A stretch of DNA of 64,000 bases from Neoconidiobolus thromboides FSU 785 (GCA_025603075.1 MU626309.1:1-64000); one strand, 5' to 3'; numbered from the stretch's first letter, positions 46,609 through 58,972 are shown. Notes: a model not told the origin generated them from the letters alone. Program-made: numbers and translations.

Positions 46609-49101
46609 TTGAGGATGAACATCTAAAGAAGAAATCCATTGAGAACCCGAAATTAATCTTTTTTCTAATTTTTGTAATTGAAGGTTATATAATCTTACAT
46701 AACGTTGAGTCTAATAATATAATAATTAATTAATTAATAATCTCATCTTTTTATATTAAAATAAATTTAATTTATCTTAACTTACTGCTATTAAAAATAT
46801 AGGTTTTGTTGGATGAAATAATACACTTTGAATACTACCACTTAATTTACGGAACGGTTTTTGAGTTTGTTGTTTACTTAATTGATGAATCATTATTACA
46901 TTATTGGAATCTAATAATTAAATTTGAATTTAATTATTATTAATTAATTATTATTTATTAAGAAAATATTACCTTTTGGTGCTATTGTAGCAAAATAATC
47001 TCCTTTACGATGCCATACCACTTGCTTAACTGTATGATTATGACCAAGAGTTAATAAGATACCATCTAATTTCTCTTCATTACTACATTTCTTCCATTCA
47101 CCTACATCTAATTATATTAATTAATACATTATATTATTACTTATTATATTAAATTTACTCTCTTTATTTTTACTCATTCTACTTTCAATACCCATATTGA
47201 TAATATTTTCAGTGTTTACAACTGTAATTTCATCAGTTACATCTTTTGGACAAATGAGTAAAGCTTTATCTTCACTAAAAAATAAAACAAAATATTAATT
47301 ACATTTTAGCTTCTTGAAAAATTAAAAACTTACCAAGTAACAGCAATTAAACAAATTTCTGGATTAGGATTCCAAGCAACAGAATAAATAATTCCAGATA
47401 ATTTGATACTTTGTAAACAACGACCTGTATTAATTTCCCAAATTTTAACTGTAAAATCATCCGATCCAGAAGCCATATAAAGACCTGTAGGATCAATAGA
47501 AAAGGAACGAACTTTATCTTTATGTCCATTAAAAACAATAGATAATTTAGTTGGGAAGGGTTGTAATTCTTTTGGATCTGGTAATTTAGGAATCAAAGAT
47601 TCAGGATCAATGTCCATCTATTATAAAATAACAGATGTTTTTAGTATATTATTTAAATTAATATTAAATAAACTTACTTTATTTTTACGAACACGTGGAT
47701 TTAAATAAAGATCTAAACATCTTCTGAATGTTTCTTGATAATTTCTTTGATAAGCAGGTACAGATCTTAAGTTAGGGTATCTAAATAAAATATATTAATT
47801 AATCTTTTTTTTTCTTTGAATTTTTTTTCATTTTGTTTTACTTTTTAGGAATAAAATCCAATTTTCTATAATTTACATCTGTTTTTTCCCATTCTTTAAT
47901 CTCTTCTTCTGTCATTAAATATTCTTCAGGTGGATTATAAGATTCTGCATTGCCTGGTAAGGCTTTCTTTGGTGGTGGTATATAATGTGAATTGATATTG
48001 TTATTTTCTGAATTCTCCCAAATATCATAGTATTCTTTTTTCGCACTCTTTGGTCGATGACCAATAATTTTACCTTCTCTAATAGCATGTACTAATTGCA
48101 TGACCTAAAATATAAAACATTAATTTCTATAACTTGGATAAACATTTAAAATAAATTTAATTGATTTACTTTTTTATGTTCACTTTTAGATGGAATAAAT
48201 CTTCTTTTTGGCTCATTTTTACCAGAAAGTGGAGTTTGTCTAACTCTGCTAGTAAAATATTCCACTGTATCTGGATATGGATCATAACTTTCCTCTCCAA
48301 ATTTACCTTGAGTAATACGTTGAATTATTTGTAATTCTTCATCAGTTAATCGAATATCTTTTTGTTCTAAGTTGTCTTTAACCGTTTTCCTATAATTATT
48401 TATAAATTAATCCTTTTTTTGTTAATTCTAAGGGGAAAATATAATTACCAAGAATCGGGATCATCCATATTATCTAAAAACTTATCCAACTCGTCTCCTT
48501 TGGCTGGTTTATATACTCTTTTACCATCAACATCGTATCCAATATGAGGATAATCATCATACCAATGCATAGGTACATTACCTGTGGTATTAGTAGTCTA
48601 TAGTAAAATAAATAGACATAGTTAATAAAATTATTATATGATGATAATTCTATTTTTACCTCTTCAGTAGAAGAATCTGAATCATATTTAGGCTCAATTT
48701 CAGGTAATTTAGCCATTGGATAAGCACTAGCTTTTGGTTGATATTCACTTTGAATTCTATTATGAATTTAATTAATAATAATACCTTATTTAAATCAATT
48801 ATCAAAAAGATACTTACTCTAAGTCACTATTTTCTTGTTCGGAAAGTTCAGTATCTGAACTTGGAAATTCTTCTAACTCTTCATCATTTTCTTCAGTATA
48901 TTTAAAAATTTCATCTCCATCTAAAGTTTCTGTTTCACTATCTTTATCACTATCATATTCTGGAAAATCCATCTCAGGTCCATCTTCTAATTCAGAAGAG
49001 TCATCTCCAGATGGGGCATCATCGTTGATCACTAAATTTTTAATATCTAATTCAGAATCACTATCTTCACTATGTTTTCGAATATTTTTATTGTTAGCCA
49101 T
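46090..49101 (-). CDS. ERB1: ERB1/BOP1 ribosome biogenesis WD40 protein
   Basis: Component of the nucleolar PeBoW (Nop7-Erb1-Ytm1) complex needed for 27S pre-rRNA processing and 60S assembly. The first exon (48814-49101) is strongly acidic. BOP1NT blocks follow: the [15 protein letters not shown]-like segment near 48300, [11 protein letters not shown] near 48200, and [18 protein letters not shown] near 47900. The junction [24 protein letters not shown] at about 47600 leads into the WD repeats ([32 protein letters not shown], and so on), ending [12 protein letters not shown]. About a dozen exons give roughly 750-800 residues. An intron near 46550-46606 is inflated by an ATT array. Assignment is secure; not all exon borders were fixed. 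Confidence 0.9.
46549..46606 (+). repeat. ATT microsatellite within an ERB1 intron
   Basis: About 19 consecutive ATT triplets lie in an intron between WD-repeat exons, the longest pure trinucleotide run in the window. Confidence 0.88.
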
Positions 49102-49581
49102 TGGTAAAAATGTGTTTTTAATAAGTTGAATTTCGAGAAAATCGAGTTAGACTTTAAGATTTCAATTTTTTTTGATACTTGAGATTGGACCAATTACTGG
49201 AATAGTTTTATGGGTAAGGTTCTTTTGGGTTGAGATAAAAATTTTAATTAAATAAATTTGCAAAAAAAACTATAATACCGAAGTAGATAATACTCAATTA
49301 ATTTGATCATAAGAATGTTATAGTTGATAGATCTATTATATTGAAGATTTAAAGCCAAATTCTAGGGTTTTAAGGTTTAAAATTTAGTTTGATCTGTTAC
49401 CATTCAAAAAATAGTATTTTATTTTCAACAAAACTATTAAATCCTTTATAATTTTTGGATTTAAGTAAATTTTGGAACTGTAACTTTAAATTAAGACAAC
49501 TATTTTGTGCAATAAAGTATTTATTAAAAAAAACTAAGGAAAATAAGTTAAGCTTACGTTCTCCAATTTTAAAATCAATTT
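49102..49581. other. Divergent promoter region, 480 bp
   Basis: Separates ERB1 from the divergent short-chain dehydrogenase gene. AT-rich; no specific element can be defended. Confidence 0.5.
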
Positions 49582-51054
49582 ATGATCAACGATAAAAAAA
49601 AAGAATCAAAGGGAACTCAAGAACAAATGAGTACTTCACAAACTGAAAAATCAGAAATAATTTATGAAAATAATGGGGATAAGGATCCTAAATTTCGGCC
49701 CTTTAATTTAGATTTATTGATAAGATTACTTAAAGTCTCTTTATTCCATTATTCTTTTGGCTTAATACTATTATCTTCAATGAAACAATTATTTACTTTT
49801 AGTTTATCAATTTATAACCCATTCGTTTTTTTTTGTTTATTTCAATCCTTAATAGCAGCTATCTATCAATTGATTATCTCGTATTTGGATTATCAGTTTA
49901 AAAAGAAGAAGGTGATTGAACAATGGTCAGAGCAAGTTATCGTTATTACAGGTGGTAAGTGAAATTTCATTATTAATAGTATTTAATTGATTAATTATAT
50001 ATATATTATAAAACAAAAGGAGCCAATGGTTTTGGTTGGTTGTTAGCTCAATGCTTTGTACAAAGGTTTGCTACTGTAATTGTTTTAGATATTTTAGAAC
50101 CAGCTAATCCACAAGGTGAGTCAATATATATAAAATTAGCTTTATTTCTAAATCTTATTTTAAAATTTTAGCTGGTATTTACTTTCATAAATGTGATGTT
50201 ACAGATTATAAACAAGTTGAAAAAGTATTGAAGGAGATAAAAGAAGAAGTGAGTTTTACATTTATTATTATTCGATAGAATTAAATAAAACCCATAAAGT
50301 TTGGTGTACCTACTATATTAATCAATAATGCTGGCATTATTCAACCAAAATTACTAGTAGATTCCGATATTAAAGATATTGAAAGGTAAAATTAATGCTG
50401 TAAAAGAAATAATTGTTACTTACTAAAATACTCATTTTTAGAACTTTAAATGTTAATTTATTATCCAATTTTTACACTACAAAAATTGTGTTACCTTGGA
50501 TGCTACAAGAAAATTTTGGCCATATTGTAACTTATATTCATTAATTTATAAATTGATTTTTTATAGTTATTATCTAGGTTACTATTTCTTCAATTTTGGG
50601 CCATACTAGTCCAGCTCAAGCAAGTAATTTTTATTATCAATATTACTATTTTAAATTTTAACACTTTATAGCTGCTTATGCTGCCTCGAAAGCTGGTTTA
50701 ATAGCCTTCCACGAATCTTTAACCCAAGAATTAACTACTTCATATTCAGACAAATCCATTAAAACATTATTATTAGTCCCTGGACAAATGGATACTGGAA
50801 TGTTTAATGGAGTTGAACAAAAATACCCTTTTTTATTTCCAATGACCGATTCTTTAGAATTAATTGAGAAATTATTCTTGTATTTAGAATATCACCATAA
50901 TGGCGAAATCTATGCTCCATTTTACACTAATTTGGGACCATTAGCTCGTTGTTTTCCTTTATCCTTTAGATCATGGGTTTATACTTTTACAGGGGCTAAT
51001 TGTTCATTGAATAATTGGATGGGTCATTTAAGAGATAAAAATAAAGTAGAATAA
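49582..51054 (+). CDS. Membrane-anchored short-chain dehydrogenase/reductase
   Basis: NAD(P)-dependent oxidoreductase of the classical SDR family. The arrangement (membrane segments first, then SDR) resembles the retinol-dehydrogenase-2/RDH10-like group of ER and lipid-droplet enzymes. Its substrate is unknown. The N-terminus is polar, then two hydrophobic spans lie at about residues 53-75 and 82-105. The cofactor motif VIVITGGANGFGW is split by the first intron. NNAG is in INNAGIIQP, the catalytic Ser in ISSILGHTSPAQAS, and YAASK gives Tyr and Lys. The later part, VPGQMDTGMF, fits extended RDH-like enzymes. About six exons give around 400 residues. It ends 27 bp from the stop of the convergent AAGAB-like gene, so the 3' UTRs must overlap. 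Confidence 0.87.
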
Positions 51055-51081
51055 TAACTTAATAAAATAAATTTTATTTTA

Positions 51082-52189
51082 TTATTCTTTTTCATCTTCA
51101 CTATCTAAACCAAATGATAATGCTACTTTAGCTGCTAATTTTCTCCTCTCTTCAAATGATAAATTGGAAGCATGGTCTTTAAATAACAAATTATTAACTT
51201 TAATAATGACTTCAATTATTTTAACTACCTTTTAATGATTTTAATGTATTTAATGTATTATCAAAATCATCTTTATTTTTAAATACTTTATTATTAAACT
51301 CTTTCACTTCTTCTTCTGTGGGTATATCACCTAATTTTTTATTACTTTTTTTACTTATATAATATAGAATTCTATTACAATCTTGCTCAAATAACTCATC
51401 AAATGCATTGATGTCATTTTCTTTCGTTTCTTCTATAAAATGTTAAAATCAGTTTATTATTTTTATATAGTAATACTATTTTACTTTTATTATCAATCTT
51501 AACTAAACCATTCCAAGGATGAGCGTTTAATGCTTCTAATATACGTGGTATACCTTCTTTGTCATAGCCATCTGTATAATAATACATATTTATATAGAAA
51601 ATACAATAAAATAAAAATGTTACCATCATTTTCTTCGTTTAAATTAACAAACTCGAACTCATTTTCAATACACCAATCTAATACCAAATCAATTTTACTT
51701 TCATTTTGAATTTGATTTCCATTTTCTTTTAATAAAATACAAAATTTTATTTCAATTGAATAAGATTTCCAACATTCATTAAGCAATTTTAAATCTTTTA
51801 ATGTTTGTTCCTGATCCAAGTGGTTAATTTCCATTTTATTTATTTATTTATAATTTATTATTACTTCATTCCCATACTTGTACACAAATAAAAAGGCATC
51901 AAGGTATCTTCCAATATCTTTAAAGCCATCTAATATTGAATTATCTAAGTTTTCTATTATTGTATCGTTCCAAATGGATAAATCAACTGTGAAATATTTA
52001 TTCGTTAAGTTAAATGGTATTATTGGGTTATCAATATCTAAACTAATGTGTTGATTTGATAAATCATATAGATCTAAAATAAAATAAATATTTCTTTATT
52101 TGATCATTCAATATTTTATTACTTTTTATTATCTCTTCTTTTTTTTCTTTTTCTCTTCCTAATATTAATATCTTATTTTTAACTTCCAT
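51082..52189 (-). CDS. AAGAB: AAGAB/p34-like adaptin-binding protein
   Basis: Chaperone-like protein that stabilises AP-1/AP-2 gamma and alpha adaptins during clathrin adaptor assembly. It reads from ATG at 52187-52189: KNKILILGREK (degenerate G-domain start), then LDAFLFVYKYGNE, then WCIENEFEFVNLNEEND, GIPRILEALNAHPWNGLVK, and the conserved C-terminus FDNTLNTLKSLKDHASNLSFEERRKLAAKVALSFG. The last block matches the AAGAB tail (LKDKASSLPHDQRK...AEKVA-AF). About six exons give roughly 320 residues. The nucleotide-binding loop is degenerate, as is usual in the family. It shares a 123-bp divergent promoter with the ankyrin gene. Confidence 0.8.
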
Positions 52190-52312
52190 TTAAAATTTAA
52201 AATAAATAAAAAACTACAAAACATTAAAAAATTAGTAATTTAAGCTAACCAATTAGTCATCAATTTATTCACTACAACTTAAAAAATCTTCAAATTTTCA
52301 TTATTTATTTTT

Positions 52313-53410
52313 ATGACTTCCAGTTTACAAACAAATTCATTATTAACACTGCCTGATGAATTGATTATAAAAATTTATTTGTATTCTAATAACAATAATT
52401 TATTATTAACAAACCATTATTTTTATAACTACTTTAAAGACGAAAGAGTAAGAGCATTACACTTAATTTCAATTTATGGGAAACAAATACTATTTTCAAG
52501 CAAAAATATCCATCATCCTTGGTTAAGGGATAGTGAAGAAATGTTATTAAAACTTATTAACTTGGACGTTTCTCTCGAAAATGAAGATTATTTTATAATC
52601 CAGTATTGCTGCAAAAAAGGTTATACAACTATCATCACTTATTTATTTTATCAAAACACTACTTACCCTAGCCTCAACATAAACTATAAAAATAGTTTAT
52701 TTTTCAAACTAGCAATTGAAAACAGTCAATTAGCCTTAGCCACTCTATTGATTGAATTAAATATCATCTATCTCCCATATATTAACACTTTATTTATTAA
52801 TGCTTCATCAAAACAGTTACTTTTATCAATGGATTATTTACTTTCTTTAGGCGCTGACATCAACCATGAAAATTCAAGAGCATTACGAGAAGCTTCTTAT
52901 TTCAACAATTTACCCAGTTTAGAATATTTATTAACTAAAGGCATCAATGTACACGCCTTTAACGAGTCCAGTCTACTCTCTGCATGTCATAAAGGGTATT
53001 ATAAAGTAGTTAAATTATTAATTCAATATGGCTCTGATATTAATTTTAACTATGGTTCTTCATTACGCTTTTCTGCTTCCAGCGGACATTTTAAAATTGT
53101 AGAATTGTTAATTAAAAACAATATTAATTTAAATTCTCAATATTGTGGTATTAAAGCGCTAAGAGATAGTGCTAAAAATGGTCATTTAAATATTGTTCGT
53201 TTACTGTTAGAGAATAAAGTGCCAATTAATGGTCTCAAAGATGCACCACTATTATGTGCTATTATTGCGGGACATTATGATGTGACGTTAACATTGTTAG
53301 AACATGGTGCAAATGTGAACTCGATTAATAGTAATTTGTTGACAGCGACATTTAGAAATCAAAGAAAAGATATTATGGGCTTATTGAAAAGGTTCGGATA
53401 TCAGTGTTGA
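52313..53410 (+). CDS. Ankyrin-repeat protein with F-box-like N-terminus
   Basis: Intronless, 365 residues. Residues 8-50 (LLTLPDELIIKIYLYSN...NHYFYNYFKDERV) look like an F-box. From about residue 90 ankyrin-type repeats follow. The clearest begin near LSMDYLLSLGADINH, LEYLLTKGINVHAF, VVKLLIQYGSDINF, IVELLIKNNINLNS, IVRLLLENKVPING and TLTLLEHGANVNS, six or more repeats. Such proteins may present substrates to SCF ubiquitin ligases; that is inference from architecture. The lack of introns next to intron-rich neighbours fits a lineage-expanded ankyrin family of fungi. No exact orthologue is recognised. It lies just left of a repeat-rich gap. Confidence 0.8.
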   Translation: MTSSLQTNSLLTLPDELIIKIYLYSNNNNLLLTNHYFYNYFKDERVRALHLISIYGKQILFSSKNIHHPWLRDSEEMLLKLINLDVSLENEDYFIIQYCCKKGYTTIITYLFYQNTTYPSLNINYKNSLFFKLAIENSQLALATLLIELNIIYLPYINTLFINASSKQLLLSMDYLLSLGADINHENSRALREASYFNNLPSLEYLLTKGINVHAFNESSLLSACHKGYYKVVKLLIQYGSDINFNYGSSLRFSASSGHFKIVELLIKNNINLNSQYCGIKALRDSAKNGHLNIVRLLLENKVPINGLKDAPLLCAIIAGHYDVTLTLLEHGANVNSINSNLLTATFRNQRKDIMGLLKRFGYQC

Positions 53411-53636
53411 GGTCTATTGTATCATGTGTATTATTTATTATAAAACTTATTTATTACTCTGCCTTGTAACTATTAACATTATTTTAAATAAAAAATCAAA
53501 ATTAAATAGTAATTTGATATAAATAATTACTTAGATTATAACCCTATTATTATCTTTTAATTTGAAACATTTAATTTTAACTACAAATCCCATCTCATTT
53601 AGTTGCATTGTTTGTTATAATAGATTTTACAATATC

Positions 53637-53736
53637 TGGGGATGTTTTTTTGACTTTATTATTTTTTCCATTTTCTAAGTACTATTTGAGTGGAAAGATT
53701 ATTGGTAAATTTTTAACAAAAAAAATATATCCCCAT
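53637..53736 (-). repeat. MITE-like foldback repeat, copy I
   Basis: Begins CTGGGGATGTTTTTTTGAC and ends AAAATATATCCCCATCTG. ATC/CTG-type bases surround it, but no clean target duplication is visible. Confidence 0.78.
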
Positions 53737-53805
53737 CTGTTAAAGATTTTGAGGTAACTACGAATTATTTAATATTAAAATTAATATTTTATTAGTAAAA
53801 TTAGA

Positions 53806-53901
53806 AAGATGTTCTTTTTGTTTGAGAAATTTATTACCATTTTCCACTTAGTGCCAGTTAAAAATAGAAAGAGTAGTGAAATCAAAAAACACCTCCTCCA
53901 T
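53806..53901 (+). repeat. MITE-like foldback repeat, copy J
   Basis: Begins GATGTTCTTTTTGTTTGAG and ends AAAAAACACCTCCTCCA. Diverged copy. Confidence 0.65.
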
Positions 53902-53925
53902 TTTGAAATTATAAAAACTAAATTG

Positions 53926-54022
53926 AAACGTATTTTTTGTCTAAGGATTTTACTAACAACCTTTCCACTCAAATAGCGCTCAAAAATGGAGAAAGTAATA
54001 AAATCAAAAAAAAACAACCCCA
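53926..54022 (+). repeat. MITE-like foldback repeat, copy K
   Basis: Begins ACGTATTTTTTGTCTAAGG, contains the ACTAACAACCTTTCCACTCA core and ends AAAAAAAACAACCCC. The open frame over it (53781-54023) is a by-product of the repeat. Confidence 0.75.
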
Positions 54023-54943
54023 AATTTTATTTTAGGTTTCTTACCTCAGTAAAATTTCTATGCTATAGTATTCTATATAAACAGGCAATAAGTATTTATT
54101 GGAGCTGGATTTCAAGTTGTTTCAAAAAAAATTCTCTCACAGCCAATGATTAAGTCGAATTTAACCAATTAAAAATGAGATTTAAGCAAATTATGCAACT
54201 TCAAATATTATTTTAAAAAATATATATAAACCAAAAAGAATGCAAATTACATTTAAAGGTTATATCCAAGAAGCTTGTAAATTTGTTCTAAAGTTAAGTG
54301 ATTCATTTTAACGCTAATGCGCTATAAGGCTACTTACTAATCCTAATCCGATTGGTAGCGACTCAGATGTATTTATCAATTAGTGGAAAATAGGGACTAG
54401 TGGACATTTATTGTTTAAACAAATTAATAAAGCTCTAAAAAATAAAACTACATCTTTAAATAAAAACATTATTAGTCTTATAAAACTCTTATACTCGGCC
54501 TTTTGACAATCTATATAATAAATACAACTCCCTGCTCTTTCAAACAGTCCAAGGAAACTTGATTTCTATTGGGTATAGATGTAAGTCAATTCTATAGTTG
54601 CAAAATGTGCAAGGTGATCATATTCTGAGCTGACCTTAGTATTGACTTAGCTATTGACCTTCAGCTTTTTTAACCTCCTTATCACTCTGTCAACCAAGGA
54701 AAAATTAACGAGGACTTTTGTTGACACTGAATATAACTACTATATTCTTAAACTGATTTGATAAATGAAAGAGCTCAGGAAAGATCCAACATGTAATTTG
54801 GTATGGTCCCATTATTATAATATGAACCAGACTAACACTGTATCTAAATTTTCAATACTATGTACTTTATAATTTAATTTTTACAAAATATGCAGTTATA
54901 ATATAGTATTTGTATTATAATAAACTTTAGAATATAGAGAAAC

Positions 54944-55043
54944 ATCCACATGTCTTTTTTAATTTCATTACTCTCCATTTTTCAAGTGTTATCCAACCAG
55001 GAAAACTGTTAGTAAAATTCTTAAACGAAAAATACATCACTGT
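54944..55043 (-). repeat. MITE-like foldback repeat, copy L
   Basis: Begins CATCCACATGTCTTTTTT and ends CGAAAAATACATCAC. Diverged but keeps the GTTAGTAAAATTCTTAAA block. Confidence 0.7.
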
Positions 55044-55612
55044 ACGGTGTTTTTAAATTATAAAATAGATTAATTCCACTCTATTTTTGCTGGTAGTAGA
55101 GGCTGTATTATTCAATATAAAGAAACTGTTATTTATAAGTTTATTTTTAAATCATGAAATATTATTCTATGATACTTTATATTTAATTATTAATATTTAA
55201 TTATCCAGTACTTGATTTTGTGTATAGTAACTTAAACTTTAATTGAAAAGCACAAGATTTAGGGTATAAAGTTCAACCGGAAATATAAATACTCAATACT
55301 GAAAAGCTATTACATTAAGATAAATATATATCCATGTGGTTAGAAATATACCCTATTTCATTTTATCCGTATCATTTATTTATGGCGATAACAAGATTTA
55401 AGCTTTTTATAGCATGAGGATTATTTCTACTCGTACTTTATATTCTTTCAAATAATTTTCATTTTTTATTAATAGAATTGAGGTACAAGTTTAATTATAA
55501 TATAAATACATTTAAGATACATTTAAACTAAAAGTTCATGCGATAAAAAATGAAAACTACCTATGAATTTATCTTTATTAAAATGTATTTTAAAAAATTA
55601 CAAACAACTTTA

Positions 55613-57288
55613 TCAATCCATAAACTTTGGTGCCTTTCTGGCTTTGGTTAAATCCTCCACAAGCTTACCTAAAGCTAAAAGAGCGACTTCATTTGCTGGT
55701 CTGGAAATAAATGCAACCCCAAAAGGCTCACCATCTGGATAAAAATCTAAAGGCATAGCTATAATTGGATAACCTGCAATAGCAGCACTGGTAAAAAACA
55801 TAGCATCTGGCTCAGCTGGTCCCATAAGTATATCACAATCACATTTTTCCATTAAAGCCTCAATTGCTTCAGTAGCTCCTAACTTATTCTCTTCATAACA
55901 TTTAATATATTCTTCACTCGTCATACCTTCTGTGTTATTTGAATTAATCAGATGTGATTGACCATATTCTGAAAGCTCCAACTCATGATGTTCTTCATTA
56001 AAGGATATAATTTTATCTAAAGAATCAATCTTTTCATCTTTTAGATAAGTTACCTCATTCTTTAAATACTGATTAAGATAATGTTTAAATTCATATTCAA
56101 ACACCTTATTTTCTAATAATTTTGAGCTGTTGTTTCTTGTATTAATAGAAATAACTCACGTTTATATAAACTAAAAAGATGAATATCCATCTCTGCATTT
56201 GGGATTAAAATAACATTACTCATTTGAGTTAACTTTTGGATTAAGTCATGGAACGAAGAAACACTATTTTTAACCTTGGCTTCAAGTTCAAAGTAAGGTT
56301 TTTGTACAAAAGCGATTTTAAATTGCTAGAAATAAGTAGCTGTTAAAATAAATTAGACTTAAACTTACGAATTGATTCTGGTTATATAAACTTAGGGAAA
56401 CTATTTCATTCGAGCATATACTGGTCTTTTCATCCTTTGGATCAGTTTGATTATAAAACACACTTAATACTCTGAAATTATCTTCCACATTCCTAGAAAT
56501 AACACCCACCTGATCATTAAATTTAGTTATTTCAAAACAAAACAACTTACTGAATCTTGGTTATGACTTAATGGTATAACCCCGGCTCTAGAGGTAAGGC
56601 CTACAGTAGGTTTTAACCCAACTAAAGAGCAAGTTGAAGAAGGAGCAGTAATCGACCCGTCAGTTTCTGTTCCTAAAGAAACTACAGCCAAGTTAGCGGC
56701 AACAGAGGCAGCGGATCCAGAACTTGACCCTGATGCATGTTTACTTAGAACATAAGGATTACATGTCTGCCCGCCCCTTGCACTCCAACCCAATGGATCG
56801 ATTTCGTCTCGAAAACTAGATATTAAAAAGAAAAAACTTATTTGATATTATTACCCTGCAAACTCAGTCATATTTACTTTGCCTAAAATGATAGCGTTTT
56901 CTGCTCTTATTAGCTTGATCACTGTTGCATCTTCCTTTGGTTTAACGTCATATAAAGCCATCGAGCCACAAGTTGTTTGCATAGTATCATAGGTAGCTAT
57001 GTTGTCTTTAGCTAAGATTGGAATCCCAAACAAACTCCCTACCAATCCTTTCTCATTGAACAATTGATCGAGCTCTTCAGCTTTTTTTATAGCTTCTTTA
57101 TTGACTTCAATCACAGTGTTAAGGTATGGATTTAGCTTTTCAATACGTTTTAGATAATATTCAACCAATTCTTTACAAGTAAACTTTTTAGCTTTATAAT
57201 ACCCATGAATATTCTCTATGCTCGTTTCACGTATATCTATTCCATTTAATTGGCTTAACTCTAAATCGATATCTGATATTGAATCCAT
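55613..57288 (-). CDS. Amidase-signature family enzyme
   Basis: Amide hydrolase with the Ser-cisSer-Lys triad. The substrate is unknown; the fungal relatives include acetamidase-like and general amidases. Five exons (56855-57288, 56551-56815, 56369-56509, 56160-56325, 55613-56112) give 501 residues. Catalytic Lys is in ILAKDNIATYDT. The signature GWSARGGQTCNPY precedes GSSSGSAASVAANL with the cis-Ser, and the nucleophile is in TETDGSI. GLKPTVGLTSRAGVIPLSHNQDS is typical of fungal amidases. The C-terminal domain ends with AGYPIIAMPLDFYPDGEPFG and FISRPANE. No signal peptide is present. All active-site residues are intact, so it should be functional. Confidence 0.9.
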
Positions 57289-58111
57289 CTTTGACTTAAA
57301 AAATATATTTTAATCTTTAAAATTTTGCATAATTTATATTCTACGTCACTCCTAAAAATGACTTCATGAAGATCTAATGGTGTCAAATTAAAATCAAAAT
57401 ACTTTTAAGCTAACTCTTTAATTCGATATTATTTTATATTATACACTTAATAACGTAGGTAAAATAAGCGGAATCTAAAATTTTCAAAATAATATATTTT
57501 AAATATACAAAAATAATACAAATACAATTTAAGCAGCATGAAATAATAAACTCAAGCAACTATTTTAATTTTATGACAACTCTTAATTTTAATATATAAA
57601 CAAGTAATACTGAAACTAGCACTACAAGTTAATTAATGTAAAAAAAATCTTGATATGAATTTTGACACTCTAAAATACAAATGTATCATCATTTCAATAG
57701 ACAAAAGAATAGCTTATACCAAATACAAAATATAAAAAAGAAGTATTATCTAATTATTAGTAAATAAAAATATAGTAAAAACCAGGCTTTTGTTTAATAT
57801 TCAGCCAAAGAAAATTTATGACTTCATCCTTACTCTTTTTCTCACAGTCATTGTGTTCAATTTTTTTCCACAAATGGGATCGATCATTTGGAATTATGAA
57901 ACACTTGAACTATAGTTATTACGAAAACTGGAAGGCCAAACATTTTAAAATTAAATAGTGAAACTTTACTAAAATTGGACACATCTACTAACTTACCTTT
58001 ATTTACATCACAATTGGTCATTATCATTTGTATTCAAAACCAAGCAATGATTCATTATAAAAAGAGTTGAGAGTAGGTTTTTTTTATTACGTTTTTGCTT
58101 TCTACTTTATT
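57289..58111. other. Divergent intergenic region
   Basis: About 820 bp of AT-rich DNA between amidase and tetraspanin. No repeat of the foldback family and no gene seen. A core promoter element for the tetraspanin lies at its right end. Confidence 0.55.
58056..58064 (+). promoter_or_regulatory. TATA-box-like element of the tetraspanin gene
   Basis: TATAAAAAG lies 48 bp upstream of the tetraspanin ATG, consistent with a core promoter. Confidence 0.5.
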
Positions 58112-58972
58112 ATGGCTAACTATAACTTAAATTATAACTCCCCAGGCTACAAATCTTTAAAAGGTTTCCTTATTGGTTTGAATATCCTATCTTCGGTAAA
58201 TTATTATTTAATTGATTTTGTTACATCGTATTAATATGAATAAAGCTCTGTGGCTTAGGCTTAATTGGACTCGGAGTCTATGGATTGATGGCAAAAGGTT
58301 TTTCTCACTATAGTATGGCAATCCCAGGGGGTACCTTAGGTGCAGGGATTGTTTTATTCTTTATCTCCTTTTTAGGTGCATTTGCAGCTTTTATGGAAAA
58401 CAAGAAACTTTTACATTCGGTAAGGATACTTATATTAGATTTTAAGTCATATTAACTTGTTTTAGTATTTTGCAGGTTTGCTTGCTTTGGTCCTTTTCCA
58501 AGCTGGTACTTTCCTATACACTTTCTTTACTGGTCTCTCAGCTAATGATATTCTTGAGGCTGCTTGGGATAAAGCTTATAAAGAGAGTCCAAGAATTCTC
58601 AAGGCTGTTGAACAAGAGGTAATTTATAACAAGCTCCTATTTAACGTAAATTAACAACTTTAGTTTGAATGCTGTGGTTTCAAGACCATTTTGGATCGTG
58701 CTGTTCCAAAGAGTAGCCCAGTTACTTGCTCCACTAGTCCATTATACGGATATAAAACCTCATGTTATGCAGTATTAATGGATAACTACAGAGAAGCTTC
58801 TGTTTTAATTACTACCATATCTGTTATCATAATTATCATACAAGCTACTACTTTAGCAGTTACTTGGATTATGGCAGAAAAAACCCCAACTGAAGCTGAA
58901 AGAAGAGTCGCTTTATTAGATGAGCATTCTCGTTTAGTAGCCGATGGTCAATCTCATGGTTATGGATCTTAA
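58112..58972 (+). CDS. Tetraspanin-family membrane protein
   Basis: Four-span membrane organiser. Four exons (58112-58195, 58246-58419, 58466-58618, 58664-58972) give 239 residues. TM1 is FLIGLNILSSLCGLGLIGLG, TM2 is GAGIVLFFISFLGAFAAF, TM3 is YFAGLLALVLFQAGTFLY, and TM4 is VLITTISVIIIIIQATTLAV. The large loop between TM3 and TM4 has the ECCGF motif and two further cysteines (VTCSTS, TSCYAV), the minimal four-Cys pattern. The cytosolic tail is short and polar. In fungi tetraspanins act in appressorium function or plasma-membrane domains, but the orthology group is not clear. Codon use is richer in GC, suggesting good expression. Confidence 0.88.

Larger units (their letters stand above)
53411..55612. 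other. Gene-poor region with four foldback repeats
   Basis: About 2.2 kb without a supportable gene. It holds foldback copies I, J, K and L. The stretch 54280-54760 is less AT-rich than its surroundings and may be transposon debris, but I could not assign it. Confidence 0.6.
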
